From: Poa pratensis | Taxonomy: Eukaryota; Streptophyta; Magnoliopsida; Poales; Poaceae | Assembly (NCBI GenBank): GCA_947311845.1 | Contig: CAMZMU010000123.1 | Span: 13,235,347 to 13,299,346 of the forward strand | Direction of reading: 5' to 3' | Length of the DNA stretch: 64,000 nucleotides | Shown: in pieces, positions 44,831 through 57,545 of the stretch | Layout: each line of letters opens with the position of its first letter | How positions within the stretch are numbered: the first letter of the stretch is position 1 | Made by a program: the position numbers and the translations under genes | The notes under the pieces: model-generated | Told to the model about the DNA's origin: nothing | What the model saw: the letters and a program-made list of their open reading frames with translations, nothing else | The model's database searches: none

Positions 44831-45895
44831 TGTCGAGGGCATGTAGAGGACGTTTCAACAAGTGAATTTAGATGAAAACATCATGGTGGTCACTCCTGGC
44901 ATCATCCTCTTCCCTTCACTCAAGTTGATATTCGTTGTGATCATAATGATCGTCCCGGAGTCGGTGCATGATCCAGATGAGTTTCGGTGGTCGCCTAATG
45001 ATGAATATCTATCTCCCAAGGGTAGCGGAGAAAGCTCTTCGAAGATCCCCCACTAAGACAAGACGGTGACTTGAAACACAGCTTCATATCCCTAGGTGAA
45101 AACATGTCATATGGTAGTCTCTGGTCTTACATGATAACGGCAAACTCTTGTTGCCTCTTTCTTCAAGATGTTATATTTCTGCCGATGCTCTGGGTAGGAT
45201 CCCAGCATCAAGGATAATAATTCTGGCCCAAGCCTTCTCAGGCTGGACACTGGACTCAATGACGTGGAGGTGGGTGTGTGCAGTTTATTATGTATGCATT
45301 TGATATGGAAAATAGCATCTTAGTCATATGTGTTAATTTATCACATTTTCCATGAGTCTACATATTTTGTGAAAGCAGCAACAGATACAAAAACGGTGCA
45401 CACCATTCGGCAATGAGGAACACAGAGAATCCATTACCACGTCTTAGATCCATCATAGTCACAACTTTGTACTCCTTCATTCTAATTTATCATCGACACG
45501 GTTGTAAGACGGTTCAATCATTCATCTTCAGTTGAACCTTATTATGAATTGTTTGTTCACGACGTGTTTGGTGGGTAACGAGTATTTCTCGATGGGCTAG
45601 AGGTGTAGGCAATGTCTATCAGTCTATGGCGAGAAGAGTGCGATTGAATATTTATCTTTCTATTTATATGTTGTTGTCCTTGTGTCTTCCGGTATACATA
45701 GACTAATGGTACTAGATGATAAAAGGAAGGTTGAAGAATGGAAAAAGGCGTGAGACAAGAAAGAGTTGAGGAACGGACCCTAAAGCCCAGTGCAATAGGT
45801 GAGAAAGGCCCAACTGAAACTAGACGTTGGGGACCCGAAAAGCTACTCCATCCAGTGGTTATCACAACAGTAATTTTGGTGTTGTACGGGACAAA
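44831..45895. other. Intergenic DNA, nothing recognised
   Basis: Mixed-composition sequence with only short unremarkable frames; no paired termini seen. Confidence 0.4.
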
Positions 45896-47656
45896 TCTAT
45901 ATCTCTTATAAAGTAAAACCCCACTAAGTTCATTTATGAATTTTCTATTTTCGCATGCAGCCTATCCACATCACCACATATTCACAAACATCCGATCGTA
46001 ACCAATTGTCTGTCTCCATCCTCACATCCTCAGCCTGGCCCGTAAACATCAGCAGCCCCCGTTTCTCTATAATAAAGTGGCGTTCCGATTCCTTGAGTCA
46101 TATACTACAATCCGTTCCATGTTGTTTTCTTCGTCCTACAAAAACGGCACCAGATGACATGCAGCCCATTCCTCATGGTAGGGCCTAGGATGATTAATTC
46201 CTCATGGTAGCAGCCACAAACGCTTCACCACGCAGTAACCGAAGCAAGCATCGTAGGTGCGTTTTAAATCCCCTTATACAGACCGGTCCAAGCAGCTCAT
46301 ATATGTAGCCTCCTTCCCATCCTATTTCTTCTACTCCTTTCCGAAGAAACTGCGACTGATTGCTCGCATTCGTTTCCTCTCGCACATCTCTGGCGCATAA
46401 CCTCTTCCCGGGCGGGATGCCCAAAACGACTCCTTACGGCGCTGCCATGTCTTCCTCCTGCGAGAGCTTTTGGATGCCGCCGCCACCATCACAAGCTCCT
46501 CTAGGAACGCCACCATGGGTGATTCATGCCGCCTCCATCGGATCCCCGCCACTGCCCTGATACGATGAGATTCACTACCGTTGTGGACTTTCCTAGCGGT
46601 AAGCATGAGGTAAGGAGGTGGATCCCGGTTAGACCTACAAGTTTTTCTGGCGGTAAACATGAGTTCCCAGCCTGAGTATGCTATGACAGTGTGTGCGTGG
46701 CTGCGTGCAATGTCCTTCCACATCTGCAGCCTTCTCCATCTATATTCTTTGATCATTTGTTGTATTGTTCAACAAGGTGTGAGCTGATACATGTGTGGTA
46801 CGGACAATATTGTACTGACAGTTGTACTTATCCTCTGATGATAAGATGATCTGCAGGCAAAATTTATATTCTCTAAAAGACCTCTTTCTTTGTGTAAGCT
46901 CTGATGTATAAGATGATCTGCAGGCAAAATTTATTCTCTAAAAGACCTCTTTCTTTGTGTAAGGCATGGAAAATAAATAAAAAGCTATCAGCCTGTTCCG
47001 TCAGTGCTTTAGAATAAAATTACATTTAGATGAACCTTCCAACATATTTCATTCGTTGCTCTAGGTAATTTTGATAGAATGGTGTAAGCGTTGGACTGAA
47101 TACTCACCTGTCAGGTTTGTGACTTTGTGTTCCCTTTTTTCCTCATTTCTGCCCGGGAAGGAAGCATTTTTTTTTTCCTATACATCTATTGCAACATACT
47201 GTATATATGTATGCACGCACCAGTTAGATGCATGATCATACGGCTGCGTTAACCTGGTGTTATATGCTAATAGTGATCACTGTGAATTGGTATGTTTTGC
47301 TCATTTTTTGTCATAATAGAAGTTATACTTTTAAAGTTAATTTCGACATGTTGTATTTTCTGGGTGGTGCACATGGAGAGCAATAACGATGCAGCATGTA
47401 GTTCGAAGAATCCTACATTAATAACAGTTGCCCTCTAAAGTACTTATTGTTTACCCACCAAAAGTACTTATTATTTGATTTCTTTTTTGATCTCCGTCAT
47501 CGTGATTTTGCAGGTCAAATTCCTAAAGATACAGTGATGATAATTGAATACCTCTACAACTGTATATCGTAGTTTTTATTACACAAGGCATAGAAATTTA
47601 TTTATAAAAATAATACATTATACAATGCCCGCCGCAACGCGCGGGGTATCTTCTAG
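45896..47656 (+). mobile_element. Helitron D, plus strand, 1761 bp
   Basis: It starts TCTATATCTCTTATAAAGT after an A (45895). It ends with the hairpin GCCCGCCGCAACGCGCGGGG, then TATCTT and CTAG (47653-47656), followed by T. There are no Rep or helicase frames, so it is non-autonomous. A moderately GC-rich stretch at 46330-46760 could be captured gene DNA, but no family is recognisable. Confidence 0.72.
46833..46963. repeat. 66-bp tandem duplication in Helitron D
   Basis: Two copies, from 46833 and 46899, of a unit with AAGATGATCTGCAGGCAAAA and AAAAGACCTCTTTCTTTGTG. Confidence 0.9.
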
Positions 47657-47959
47657 TAGGGTTATATGATTGAAACTTCGATATGTTGACGGTCGATGGA
47701 GGTGTGTATGTACGCCACATATCAAAAGGTCACATTTGTATTTGTTAATGTACATATTTATCATGTTTATGTTATTATCTATGTTGTTTGTGCGAAGTTC
47801 CACATGAAGCACTTTCCAATATTATTGTCAATAAATTTCTTCATTTCCTTATATTATATGCTACCGTACACCTTTATAGACAACTTGTAATAATCCATCT
47901 AGAACAACAAACAAAACACACGAGCAAAGTGTTTGCTTACATCACCTACACGTGGATAC

Positions 47960-49330
47960 ATTTCGACACATGCAGATTCCATAAGGTCCTCACTGAGACA
48001 ACATTGAAAACAATCACAAATTGGACAAGAGGGTTGGGTGGAACAATATTTTTAGTGCATGATTGAGCACTTAGTTCAAGATATTTGCGCCACAGATTAT
48101 CGCGATAGATTATCGTAGGAATGTACTCGCATATCCAAATTGCATGGCCACTTACCAGGGCCCATATTATCTGGAGGATCACCCTTCACATTATTCACAC
48201 CAATAACTCTCAAAATAACACATTTTCATTCACGGAAGTCGAGAGCGTGGCTAATAAAGACATTCGAAATGTCATGAAAATCGAAACAAAATCTAACATG
48301 TCCATGTGAATGTAAAATATCATAGAAAATAAAAAAGACATTTTTTGTTGTCTGCGCAAGAAGTTCGGAGCTCCAAAATCTCTTTTTACAGCATAATTTC
48401 TTTTGACGGCACCACATGTATCTTTTCTTCATAGAAAATAAAAACACACGCATATACAATGTAAAAAATATATTTTCAAAAAAGGTACAATTTCCGATGT
48501 AGATGATAGTACAATACATGGTTACAATTTCATATCCTTTGGGATCGTGCATTACCTTGTTTACACCAAAGTTTTTCCCCTACAACCATGAGGAAAACAA
48601 GAGGTTCATTCCAAGATTTTTGAGTGTGGGAAGTTTTTGATGAAATGTAATGCAAGGAAATACTTCCAAAAAATACATTAGGAATTAAATGAAACCAATC
48701 GCATAACAACTTCCTAAGTATTGCTCCAAATTTCTAAAGAGCACTTAATGTGAGATGTAACTTTGCAGCCCTCACTGAAACAACCATGAACACAATCACA
48801 AATTGGACTAGCAGGTTTGGAGGAACAATATTTTAAGTTTATGATTGAGCACTTAGTTCAAGATGAGGTTAGTGTTTTTTCTCTCTGAATTGTTTTTTCT
48901 ACAAAAGTGTGAGGTATAGTAAAGCAAACGGGGAGTATGATCATTTGTTGGAACAATATTTGTGAGTACCTTCCCGTGATAATCTATGGCGAAAGAATGC
49001 TCACCATATTAAAATTGCATGGACACTTATCAGGGCTCATATTATCTGGAGGGTCGCCGTTCTCAATATTTGCGCCAATAACTCTCAAAATAACATATTT
49101 TCATTCGGCTTGGAAACAGAGGTTCAGAGCATGGCTAATAAAGGCATTCAGAATGTCATAAAAATATTGAAACAAAATCGGACATGTCCATGTGCATGTA
49201 AAATTTCAAAGAAAATAAAGAAGACATTTTTGTTGTCTGCATAAGAACATTTGGAGCCCCAAATCCTTTTTTACAGCATAGTTTCTTTCGAGGGCACCAC
49301 ATGAATCTTTTCTTCATTAAACTTTGCAGA
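47960..49330. repeat. Direct duplication of a ~450-550-bp dispersed repeat
   Basis: 47985-48435 and 48770-49325 share, in order, CAATCACAAATTGGAC, GATTGAGCACTTAGTTCAAG, ATTATCTGGAGG, the GGCTAATAAAG(A/G)CATTC block, GACATGTCCATGTG and a GGCACCACATG end with many small differences. The function is unknown. A distant relative lies near 8.3-8.6 kb. Confidence 0.75.
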
Positions 49331-50781
49331 CATGTAAAAACACAGGCATATACAATGTAAAAACAAATCAGTTTTTTTCATACACAAAAAAAACTGTTCA
49401 CATAGGAACGACACCTCCATACCCACCACCCAAGTTATCTCTCATCTACAGCGAATTAATCACACCTTTAAGTTCAGTTTTTGCATGTTATTTTCAGGTA
49501 TCCCTCACTGGGCCGATTACCAGTCAGGGAAAGCGTAAATGGAGGGCTAGGTCCTCTTCAGAACATAAAACCCAATTTCAAGTTCCCTGGGCGAAGTGGC
49601 CAAACCCACTTGTAGTGTACTGTACTGCTATCGCTCTCGCTGCATCAAACAAGGGAGAATATTCTCAAAAAAAAAATAGAGAATGGCAGAAACCACTGCA
49701 GATCATTAACAACGGAGAAAACGACGACATTCTTTCTACTCAGGAAACAAAATTATGCGAGCTTTGCTTAGTTTCTGTAGACGGAAAGCAAGATATATAC
49801 AGTATATGTCAACATCGCAGCACGTGGGAGAGTTTCATACTTTCATTCAGCTTTGTTGCGTGGTTGCAACCGTGATCGACCTGTCGTAAAGACACTGGTG
49901 CAAAATTTAGGCCCGGGAAGATACGCCTTTCGTCGCAAAGAAGATGACAATGAGCGTGTACGTGCTATGTGGTTATGTATGTGTGTCATGACACTGACGG
50001 GAAATATTGAGCTGGGAGTAGCTACATACTGGACCGAACCTCACTTATAGAGTTATAACTTATAATGGTTAGGGTCAGCCCCATTCTATAGACTGTAATA
50101 GAACTGTTTGCACACATAAAGACTGCACTTCACATGCCTTGTTTTGTTATATCAGGGCCACAAGGAACTTCTTACACTGCACATAGCGTTGCTCTTCCAG
50201 CACTTGTGAGCTGTGAGTTTGATAAAACGGTGCTTCTTGCACCTGCTGCTTCGCTCGAACTGCCGGGGACCGGGGCGGTCGAGAGGCTGATCTTTTTCTG
50301 TACTTGCCAACATGAAACTTTGCCGGGTTCAAAATGTGGCTCATTTGGTCCGGTGTCATGGTCAGAGACAGCTCTATATCCGTCACTGCAGGGCCTCAAG
50401 GTTGGTCGACAGTTCGACACAGCTCTCCACGGCTGTGCCCGACGGGCCCCGGCATATCTGCGACACGACGGACGATCGAGACTTGGAGCCGGCATTGCTG
50501 AGAGCCAGGGATCAGCATCACCTACTAGGGTTCAAAATCCCTGTTGTATCAGTATGATTTCATGGCCTCTGATCATGTAATGGCGCCGTGTGTATCGATC
50601 GGTATCACTGTTGCATGTGCTCCCGGGGGAGAAAATGCCTGTCGAAGACACGGCGCACGAGGCATGACCGCTGAGCGGACTTGGCCGGTTGTCCCTACGC
50701 TTCGGCCAACGCTCTGCTGGAAATTCGTACGTGTACTGAACCAATGAGTCATGGCACATGGCTGTAGGAATATTGCCCCGG
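49331..50781. other. Unassigned DNA downstream of FAD2
   Basis: Open frames of 183 codons (49324-49875) and 148 codons (50134-50580) on the plus strand show no recognisable domain, no repeat structure and no supporting context. I do not call genes. Confidence 0.35.
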
Positions 50782-50789
50782 CCATGAAC

Positions 50790-51986
50790 CAGGGGCGAAT
50801 CTCCCGTACAAGCGCTGGGTGCAGCTGACCCCAATGGATCGCTAATAGTAACGAAGAAGCCTATCGAAAATTCGTATTTGACCCCAGCCAAAAATCCAGT
50901 CTGACCCCATCTAGCTAGCTAGTCTGCACAAGGAAAGTTCATGGGCTTGAGAAAATAAGAAATATAATTCATAATAATGGCCCATGGCCCATGCTCAGCC
51001 CTGGTCAGTTTGATCGTTTCCAGGGGCCTGTACGAGACCACCACGTACGATCCCTAATTTTCCCTGACGAGACGACCACCAGAATTTCCTCTCATCTCTC
51101 AGTTGCTCTTACGTGAGTGGCGGCCGCGCAACCCGCGCGGCAGGAGCCCCGGACTTAGCGATTTGACGCCATGAAGTTGGGAGGACGCCGTTGGAAATCG
51201 GTAGCAAGTCGGCAGGAGATTGAAACCAGAGATTTTGCCATTCTAGTTCTCAGGTAATTAATGGATAATTCACAAATTTTGGACAGTCTAAACTCGCATC
51301 AGTCAGCATGCAACCTGGTGCTTTGGCAATCACCTCTAGTCTCTAGTAATCAAGTCATCCCTAAGCACCAAAGTCTAAAATTGTATATTCTTTCTTAAGT
51401 TTTTCCGTAATGGAGCGATTTGTGTTGAGAAAAAATGAAGAGATTTTGATGCATGTGGGAACCTCTATAAGCAGCCTGTTCTTGCAATTGGGCAAGTTAA
51501 TACATTAAGTTCTGCCAGTCCCCCAAGAGTGATTAACTTGGATGAACTGCCTTGTGATCCTGCTTATTTTGTCCGTTGCCATGACGTCCGCCGAGAGATG
51601 CTTGTATTATATTATCAATACTTTTCTCACCTTTAATTTAGTTACATGCAATTTTTGTGAGTATAACATGTTTTTCTTATTGTCTCCATACTCGAGGACG
51701 CTACAAATGAGGCCTTGGAATATTTTCTACGAGCTGCCACTTAGGTTTCTCATTATTATTTGGAAAGTAGTGGATTTAGCACGCCATCTGAATGGTATGT
51801 CACGTCTTTACTAATGCAACTACTATTCTACCATTCAACACTTTCGGTCTTTCGTCGATTGTATTGTGTTTTAGCGCTATATTATGGTATGAAAGATGGC
51901 ATAGTATAATACTTAATTATATTTTTCAATGTGTGTAGCTCTATTATAGCCGACCCCATCGCCAAATTTTTCTAGATTCGCCCCTG
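50790..51986. mobile_element. hAT-like element, 1197 bp, non-autonomous
   Basis: Perfect 13-bp inverted termini CAGGGGCGAATCT (50790-50802 and inverted at 51974-51986). A perfect 8-bp duplication, CCATGAAC, lies at 50782-50789 and 51987-51994. The termini belong to the CAGGGGCG class also seen in the two hAT MITEs. The interior has no complete transposase; a short frame near 51540-51640 (DELPCDPAYFVRCHDVRREM) may be coding remnant but is not identifiable. Confidence 0.87.
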
Positions 51987-51994
51987 CCATGAAC

Positions 51995-52560
51995 ATCAAT
52001 TTCTAGCATAGTACTAGAGGCATGGGCGAGATATTGTTTTGGCGGTAGTCCCCGTTTGGAAGACAGAGAGTTGAGCTGGGAGCTGGTCCTCACATTCTCG
52101 CAGAAATTATTTCCAAGATTATTGGCGCACAAGTTAGTTCCACTGCAACCGCACATACGCGAAATGGCTGGGAGAGACAGGACCACGATGCAGCAGAAAA
52201 ATTGTATAGCTGAAGATGAAGTACGAACCACTGAGACAGAGCATAGATATCGAACGCAAATCTTGTCTCTGCTCACCAAGTCTTTCGTGTGGATGAGTTT
52301 CTTCTTCCTACGCAACCAGATTGCACAGTTATGGTCGAGAGAGCAAGCAATCATTCATTCATCCACAGAGACAGATGAAGCAAAACAAAACTTGTGAGAC
52401 CATCCATCCAAGTACTCAAAAAAGTTGCTCTTCGATGTTCAGTTATTCCGCCATAAACACGAGATGGTCTACAACAACACGACACGGAGAGATGATGACG
52501 CCAATGCAATGACAGACAAACACACCGGCGGCCATGTCATGGCCACCGATACCACCGGCC
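51995..52560. other. Non-coding DNA between the hAT element and FAD2
   Basis: No recognisable gene. The part closest to 52560 may belong to the FAD2 3' flank. Confidence 0.35.
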
Positions 52561-52834
52561 AAACTAAACCGATGATGACTAAAATACAGAAAAGGTAAAG
52601 ATGGAACTGACAACAGCCGCGGACATCAGACACGCTACTCCTTGCACCTGCTGCAACTCTTCTTGAGCATTGGCACGGTGATAGTCTTCCTTGTGCCCAG
52701 ATGCTCTCTGCTATCTAAAGACTAGACAACCATATGTAGGGTAGATGGATGGATACATGGTGTAGGATTTCTTCCTGGGTTCTTCCTTACATTCCTGCAG
52801 CACGGTTGATCACGACGGAGATCGATCTTCACGG

Positions 52835-53998
52835 CTAGAACTTGTTGCTGTACCAGAAGACGCCCTTGCGGTCCGCAGGCTCAACGTAGATGCACTCCTT
52901 GGCCTCGCGCCATGTGGCCTTGGCGACGGGGGTGGGGTCGAACTGGTAGTACTCGCCGAGGATAGGCTTGATCGCCTTGGTCACCTCCATGGCATGGTAG
53001 TGCGGCATGGTGGAGAAGAGGTGGTGCGCGACGTGCGTGTCCGTAATGTTGTGGAAGACACGGTTGAGGATGCCGTAGTCACGGTCCATGGTGGCGAGCG
53101 CCCCCCGCAGCCAGTCCCACTCTGTGGAGTCGTAGTGCGGCAGCGCCGGGTGGGTGTGCTGCAGGTAGGTGATGAGGACCAGCCATGCGTTGACGATCAG
53201 CAGAGGCACGGTGTAGATGCGCACCACCCACCAGAACCCGAACGCCGACGCGAGCTTGAACAAGGCGAACGCCGTGGCCAGCACGCCGACGTCCGAGATG
53301 AAGATCTGGGCACGTTCCCGGTCGTTGTAGATGGGGCCGTAGGGGTCGAAGTGGCAGGCGAAGCGCGGGTACGGGCGGCCTGAGGCGTTCGTCGCCAGGT
53401 ACAGCGGCCACCCGAGGGTGAGCTGCACGGTGATGTGCACAAGACGGCCGAAGGGGTTGTTGTAGATGTAGGGTGTGTACCAGGCCAGCGCGTCCTTCTG
53501 CTTGGGGACGAACACCTCGTCACGCTCCATGGAGCCAGTGTTGGAGTGATGGCGACGGTGGCTGTACTTCCAGGAGAAGTAGGGGACGAGCAGCCACGAG
53601 TGGAGCACCAGGCCGACGATGTCGTCGAGCAGCGAGTAGTCCGAGAAGGCGTGGTGGCCGCACTCGTGCGCGATGACCCAGACGCCGGTCATGACGCAGC
53701 CCTGCACGATCCAGTACAGCGGCCAGGCGCCAAGCTGCAGCACGCTCGGGAGGGTCGGGATAAAGACCAGAGCGGCGTACAGGAGGGCTGCCACGATGAC
53801 GAGGTCATGGACCACGTATGAGAAGGACTTGATCACCGAGCGCTCGAAGCAGTGGGGTGGGATGGCCTTCTTGATCTGCCCCAGCGAGAACGGCGGCTTG
53901 TCCGTCGGCGAGCGCTGGAATGTCGCGGCGGCACCGGTGCGGCCGAGCTGCTCCTGCTTCTCCCGCTCCTTCTCCGTCATTCTACCGCCGGCACCCAT
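52835..53998 (-). CDS. FAD2: Omega-6 (delta-12) fatty acid desaturase, endoplasmic reticulum (FAD2)
   Basis: This intact 387-aa desaturase converts oleate to linoleate on phosphatidylcholine in the ER, using cytochrome b5 as electron donor. All three histidine boxes that bind the di-iron centre are present: HECGHH (111-116), HRRHH (147-151) and HVAHH (322-326). Hydrophobic stretches at about 62-84, 90-110, 130-141, 232-256 and 258-280 fit the usual membrane topology. The C-terminus YSNKF matches the aromatic ER-retrieval signal of plant FAD2. I start at [10 protein letters not shown] (ATG 53996-53998), the conserved plant FAD2 start. The frame runs 19 codons further upstream, but that sequence is intron, with a CAG acceptor four bases before the ATG. 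The coding part is a single exon, as in other plants, and strongly GC-rich compared with its surroundings. The 3'UTR lies below 52834, probably to about 52560. Confidence 0.97.
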   Translation of the reverse strand: MGAGGRMTEKEREKQEQLGRTGAAATFQRSPTDKPPFSLGQIKKAIPPHCFERSVIKSFSYVVHDLVIVAALLYAALVFIPTLPSVLQLGAWPLYWIVQGCVMTGVWVIAHECGHHAFSDYSLLDDIVGLVLHSWLLVPYFSWKYSHRRHHSNTGSMERDEVFVPKQKDALAWYTPYIYNNPFGRLVHITVQLTLGWPLYLATNASGRPYPRFACHFDPYGPIYNDRERAQIFISDVGVLATAFALFKLASAFGFWWVVRIYTVPLLIVNAWLVLITYLQHTHPALPHYDSTEWDWLRGALATMDRDYGILNRVFHNITDTHVAHHLFSTMPHYHAMEVTKAIKPILGEYYQFDPTPVAKATWREAKECIYVEPADRKGVFWYSNKF

Positions 53999-54002
53999 GT
54001 TG

Positions 54003-56837
54003 CTGCGGACAACAACAATAAAAAAAATCAGATAATGTATATGAAGATACACCATAACGGGATCTCAAGGTGCATATATGAACAGTGGTACATTCTAACG
54101 GATAATTCAAGACCGCTATGAATGAGAATGTCAAGAACAGTAGCAAGTTGGTAATACTTTACTCGAGTTCTTCTAGTGAGCGAGAGACAGAGAAACAGAG
54201 CCCCGCACGAGGGGGTTATATCATTCAGGCACGGTGGTGCTATGCTCCCATCCCACGATCAACCCATCTCTCTTTTCTCTTGGCTGAAGGACATAAAATA
54301 TTCCGAGATGACATGGCAAATTGGCGATCTCAGCATGTGCGAGCCCAATGGCGTCAGCGACATCCTCAGATTCCCTTTCGGGTATGTGCACCACGGCTGC
54401 TTCACATGTACCCCGCTAAATCCAGATCTGCCCATGCCTCTGAATAAGAGACTCTGAATAATCACACAAAGACATAGGCTGCCCGTAGCGTAGTACAGTA
54501 GTAAAACGCAGGGCGGTAGAAGACGGAGAAATGGTGGTCGACTGATTGGACGATTTAAAAAAGTTTTGGTGTAATTGAGTACTAAGACGACCCCCTCGAG
54601 GAAAATGTGTTGGGGTTAAGACTCTGGTGAGATTAGAAATTCAGAATGCTTGCGTAGTCTAACTCTGAATCTGAAGACTAAAAAGGTAGAGATAGCATTC
54701 ACCAGAACTCGTGTTCAAAGACGGCGACTCATCCAAAGTCCGATACGTATATGCAGGATGCCGTAGCGTGACCAGATCCTACCAGACACAGCCTGCACGG
54801 TCAAATATAAACCATCCGCCATCTCATCGTATCGACAAGATGTCCCTCTCTCCACCTCTGTGTAACAGCTACGACTACGACGTATTCAGTCAGAGCTGAG
54901 TCACCCACCATCACCAGGCACACTTCCGCACCGCAATTCAGCTCAACAGTGCCCGAAACCGCAGAACAAGGGCAAAACGAGGTGTGCACGTGATTACCAC
55001 GTTGATTGAAGAAACAGAGCGCATCTTCACCCGGCGGGTAGGTGGATTCCCAATTCTCTCTTGAAGAGAAGGAGAAAGATGGTAGCGTTGCTCCCACGGC
55101 CAAACCGCGAGACAGATAGCGATGTTCGCCTTTGCTGATTCTAGGCATTAATTCCTGATTAGCCGTCGATTAGGACCGGCTTGCTGATTCGGGGCATTAA
55201 TCGTGGATTATGATTGCCGCCGGGCGCGTTTGGTTAGGACTTAGGAGGACCAGAGCGTGGCACATGCGGCTAGCCTACAGAGCAAGTACAGGGTGCCATT
55301 ACCCCAAGTTGGAAGTGCGGGTAGGAAGAAGAAACAAGCGGAAGTGGAGGAGAGGACCAGCCTGCTGCGGTGCTGCGGCGTAGGGGCAGATCTGCGCCTT
55401 TGTACATTTGTGCGCGTCCAGCTATGCTATCCCTGCCGCCGGAAATGTGAGAGCTTTGTGAAAAAGAACAGCCGTTGGTAATGGTGAAAATGAAACGGTT
55501 GGTGTGGTGCAGGCCGTCCTGTGTGGATCTGGGCTCCACACGGCCGAATATTTGCAGCCTCTGACCCATGCAGCTCTGTCTGTCTGTCTGTATCTCGGCC
55601 CAGACAAGCGGCCGTGGCGTCACGGAACGCAAGGGGACAATCACCACCATCCAGACAAACGCCGGTATCTGACATCGGGCGTGAATCACGATGCTCTGTT
55701 CTCTATGTCAACCGCACGAGCCAGCCGCCGCCGACCGGCGAGCGTGTGAGAGGGAGGCGATGTGTTTGTTGAAAGGAACGGCCAAACTTTCTTTTCTTTT
55801 TGATTCTTAGGATAGTACTCTAACGACTTGGGCATGGGAAGCATATGGCTCCGTCGGCCGGGTTCCGTTTGTTTGGAAAAGGGGAGATTTTCTGTGTCAG
55901 CGATAACGACCACGGCAACAACTTGCCTCTTTCAAAACCTGATGACGACTGTAGATACAACTTTTTTGTTTTTTGATTGAGTACATGGAACTTGACCTCT
56001 TTGAAAACTGAACGCTTGCCTGTTCTCAAAGGTCAATTTGTACCTACGGCCAGTACTCGACGCCAGAGAAACGAAGGATTATCTACCGGCGAGGCCTAAT
56101 CGCTGACAGGGAGGGTGAAAACGATGTAAAGACGGCAGCTTTGGCAGCAAAATTAACGGGAGCTGCGGAAAGGAGGCCGTGCCAGAAAGACGGCATTTTT
56201 TTAGAAACCTAGTAAAATTGAGTGGTAACGTCAGAGGAGAAAAGATCAGGACCCAAAAGGTATACGGAAAAATCTGATGACCATGCGCAACGAAATCCTA
56301 CAGATCTGGTCAATCGTCTGCAACGGCTCGCGAGCCGTGCAAGGTCCTCCCCGCCCGTCCGTCGCGTGTAGCCGCAGGCATGTCACCATGGACCGCCGCG
56401 CGCCCTCCGCTGGCGGGCTCGCCCGCCGTCCGGCATCTCTTCCATTCGCTCTCCCTGTTGCCCACCTTACGTGGGAAGAACCATTCGGCGCTGCCACACG
56501 CATGCTCGCATCGATGGCCGGCCCCCTTGGTTCCAGATCTCGCTCAGGAGGCTGCGACGAGGTGCTGAACCGCGGTGCCACTTGCCCGTGGCGGCGGCGG
56601 CCTCGGTATTATCATCTCCCCCACCGACCAAACGGAACAAGCTCTGCTCGTCGTCGGCGGCGGCGCCGGAAACGGACAAACTCCCCGTGTGATTCCGAAT
56701 CCCCCACTATCCCCTATCCGGCAACCACCCATCCGCCGGACGAAGCAGAGCGCAGACGAATCCACGCCATAACCAAACGAATCTACGAATGAAAGGACAA
56801 GACGAGAAATTCGCGAGGCCGGCCAATGCATACATAC
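54003..56837 (-). other. FAD2: FAD2 5'UTR leader intron, ~2835 bp
   Basis: The acceptor TTGTTGTCCGCAG lies at 54003 and the ATG follows after CAAC. The best donor is CCTATCAG|GTATGTATG at 56838/56837. One large intron just upstream of the ATG is a known conserved feature of plant FAD2 genes and often enhances expression. Several open frames inside it have no recognisable product, and I see no bounded transposon. The donor choice is inferred; a cDNA is needed to fix it. Confidence 0.65.
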
Positions 56838-57040
56838 CTGATAGGGGTGGTCGAGCTGGGCGGAGAGGGGCAGATCGGGCGGACACCCTGCACACACGCG
56901 AGCGAGCTCCCGCGCGCACACCCTTCCCTCTCCTCTCCTCGCCCTCGCCTCTGCTCCTCTTGTTGAACGAGTGGTTTATGCGAGGGGAGGAGAAGGCCAC
57001 CTCCGAGTCCACCGGTGGGGGACGCTATTTAAAAGCACCC
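56838..57040 (-). promoter_or_regulatory. FAD2: FAD2 leader exon and core promoter
   Basis: TTTAAATA (minus, 57026-57033) is a TATA-like box with transcription expected to start near 57000. The stretch from there to the donor at 56838 is C/T- and GC-rich leader sequence. The upstream region to about 57130 stays GC-rich. Positions rest on motif spacing only. Confidence 0.55.
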
Positions 57041-57486
57041 GTCCCCTCACGCGTCGCTCACTGCCGTGTGGGCCCCGTGTGCCAGATGTGGCGCACTAAC
57101 CTAGGAAATCTGGCACTCGTACACGTGTCGCGATTTGTGTCGCTCGTCTGAGGGGGCTGTGACCCGGATGGAGATGTCAGCCGCCCGTTGCCGACTTGCC
57201 GCAATCCGACGGAGGAGGCTGCGCCACTGGAACGGGGTGTGATTCACAGGATATACAGTTGGCGTTTTTGTCAGGCGGCTGAGGGTTTTTTGATGGGATC
57301 CATGCCATTTTCGATCGCCGTTTCGTGGGCGCAAATGAGCCGGCCGTTCATTTCTGTGAGATCAATGTCCAACATGTTGTGTATTGCCGCTAAAAAATAA
57401 ATTGTCTTTTTTGCTTCGATGGTTGACGTACTTTTGTTTTGAGCTTGGCTGATTAATGTAGCTAATACCCCCTCTGTTTTTCCAAT

Positions 57487-57545
57487 TACTCCATCTGTTC
57501 CAAAATTATAAGACTTTCTAGCCTTTTTTTTACTTTTTACTAATA
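57487..57545. mobile_element. Truncated Stowaway-like MITE end
   Basis: TACTCCATCTGTTCCAAAAT followed by TATAAGACTTTCTAGCC resembles one end of a Stowaway MITE next to a TA. The inverted partner is missing, so it is a fragment. Confidence 0.5.

Noticed and set aside
50134..50580. 148-codon plus frame as a gene
   Set aside because: No domain, no splice or promoter signals, and competing frames on the other strand.
52994..53821. Plus-strand and alternative minus frames over FAD2
   Set aside because: Shadows of the GC-rich FAD2 coding exon.
53999..54055. Upstream 19-codon extension of FAD2 (MVYLHIHY...)
   Set aside because: It lies on the intron side of a CAG splice acceptor four bases before the conserved MGAGG start, and no FAD2 has such an extension that I know of.
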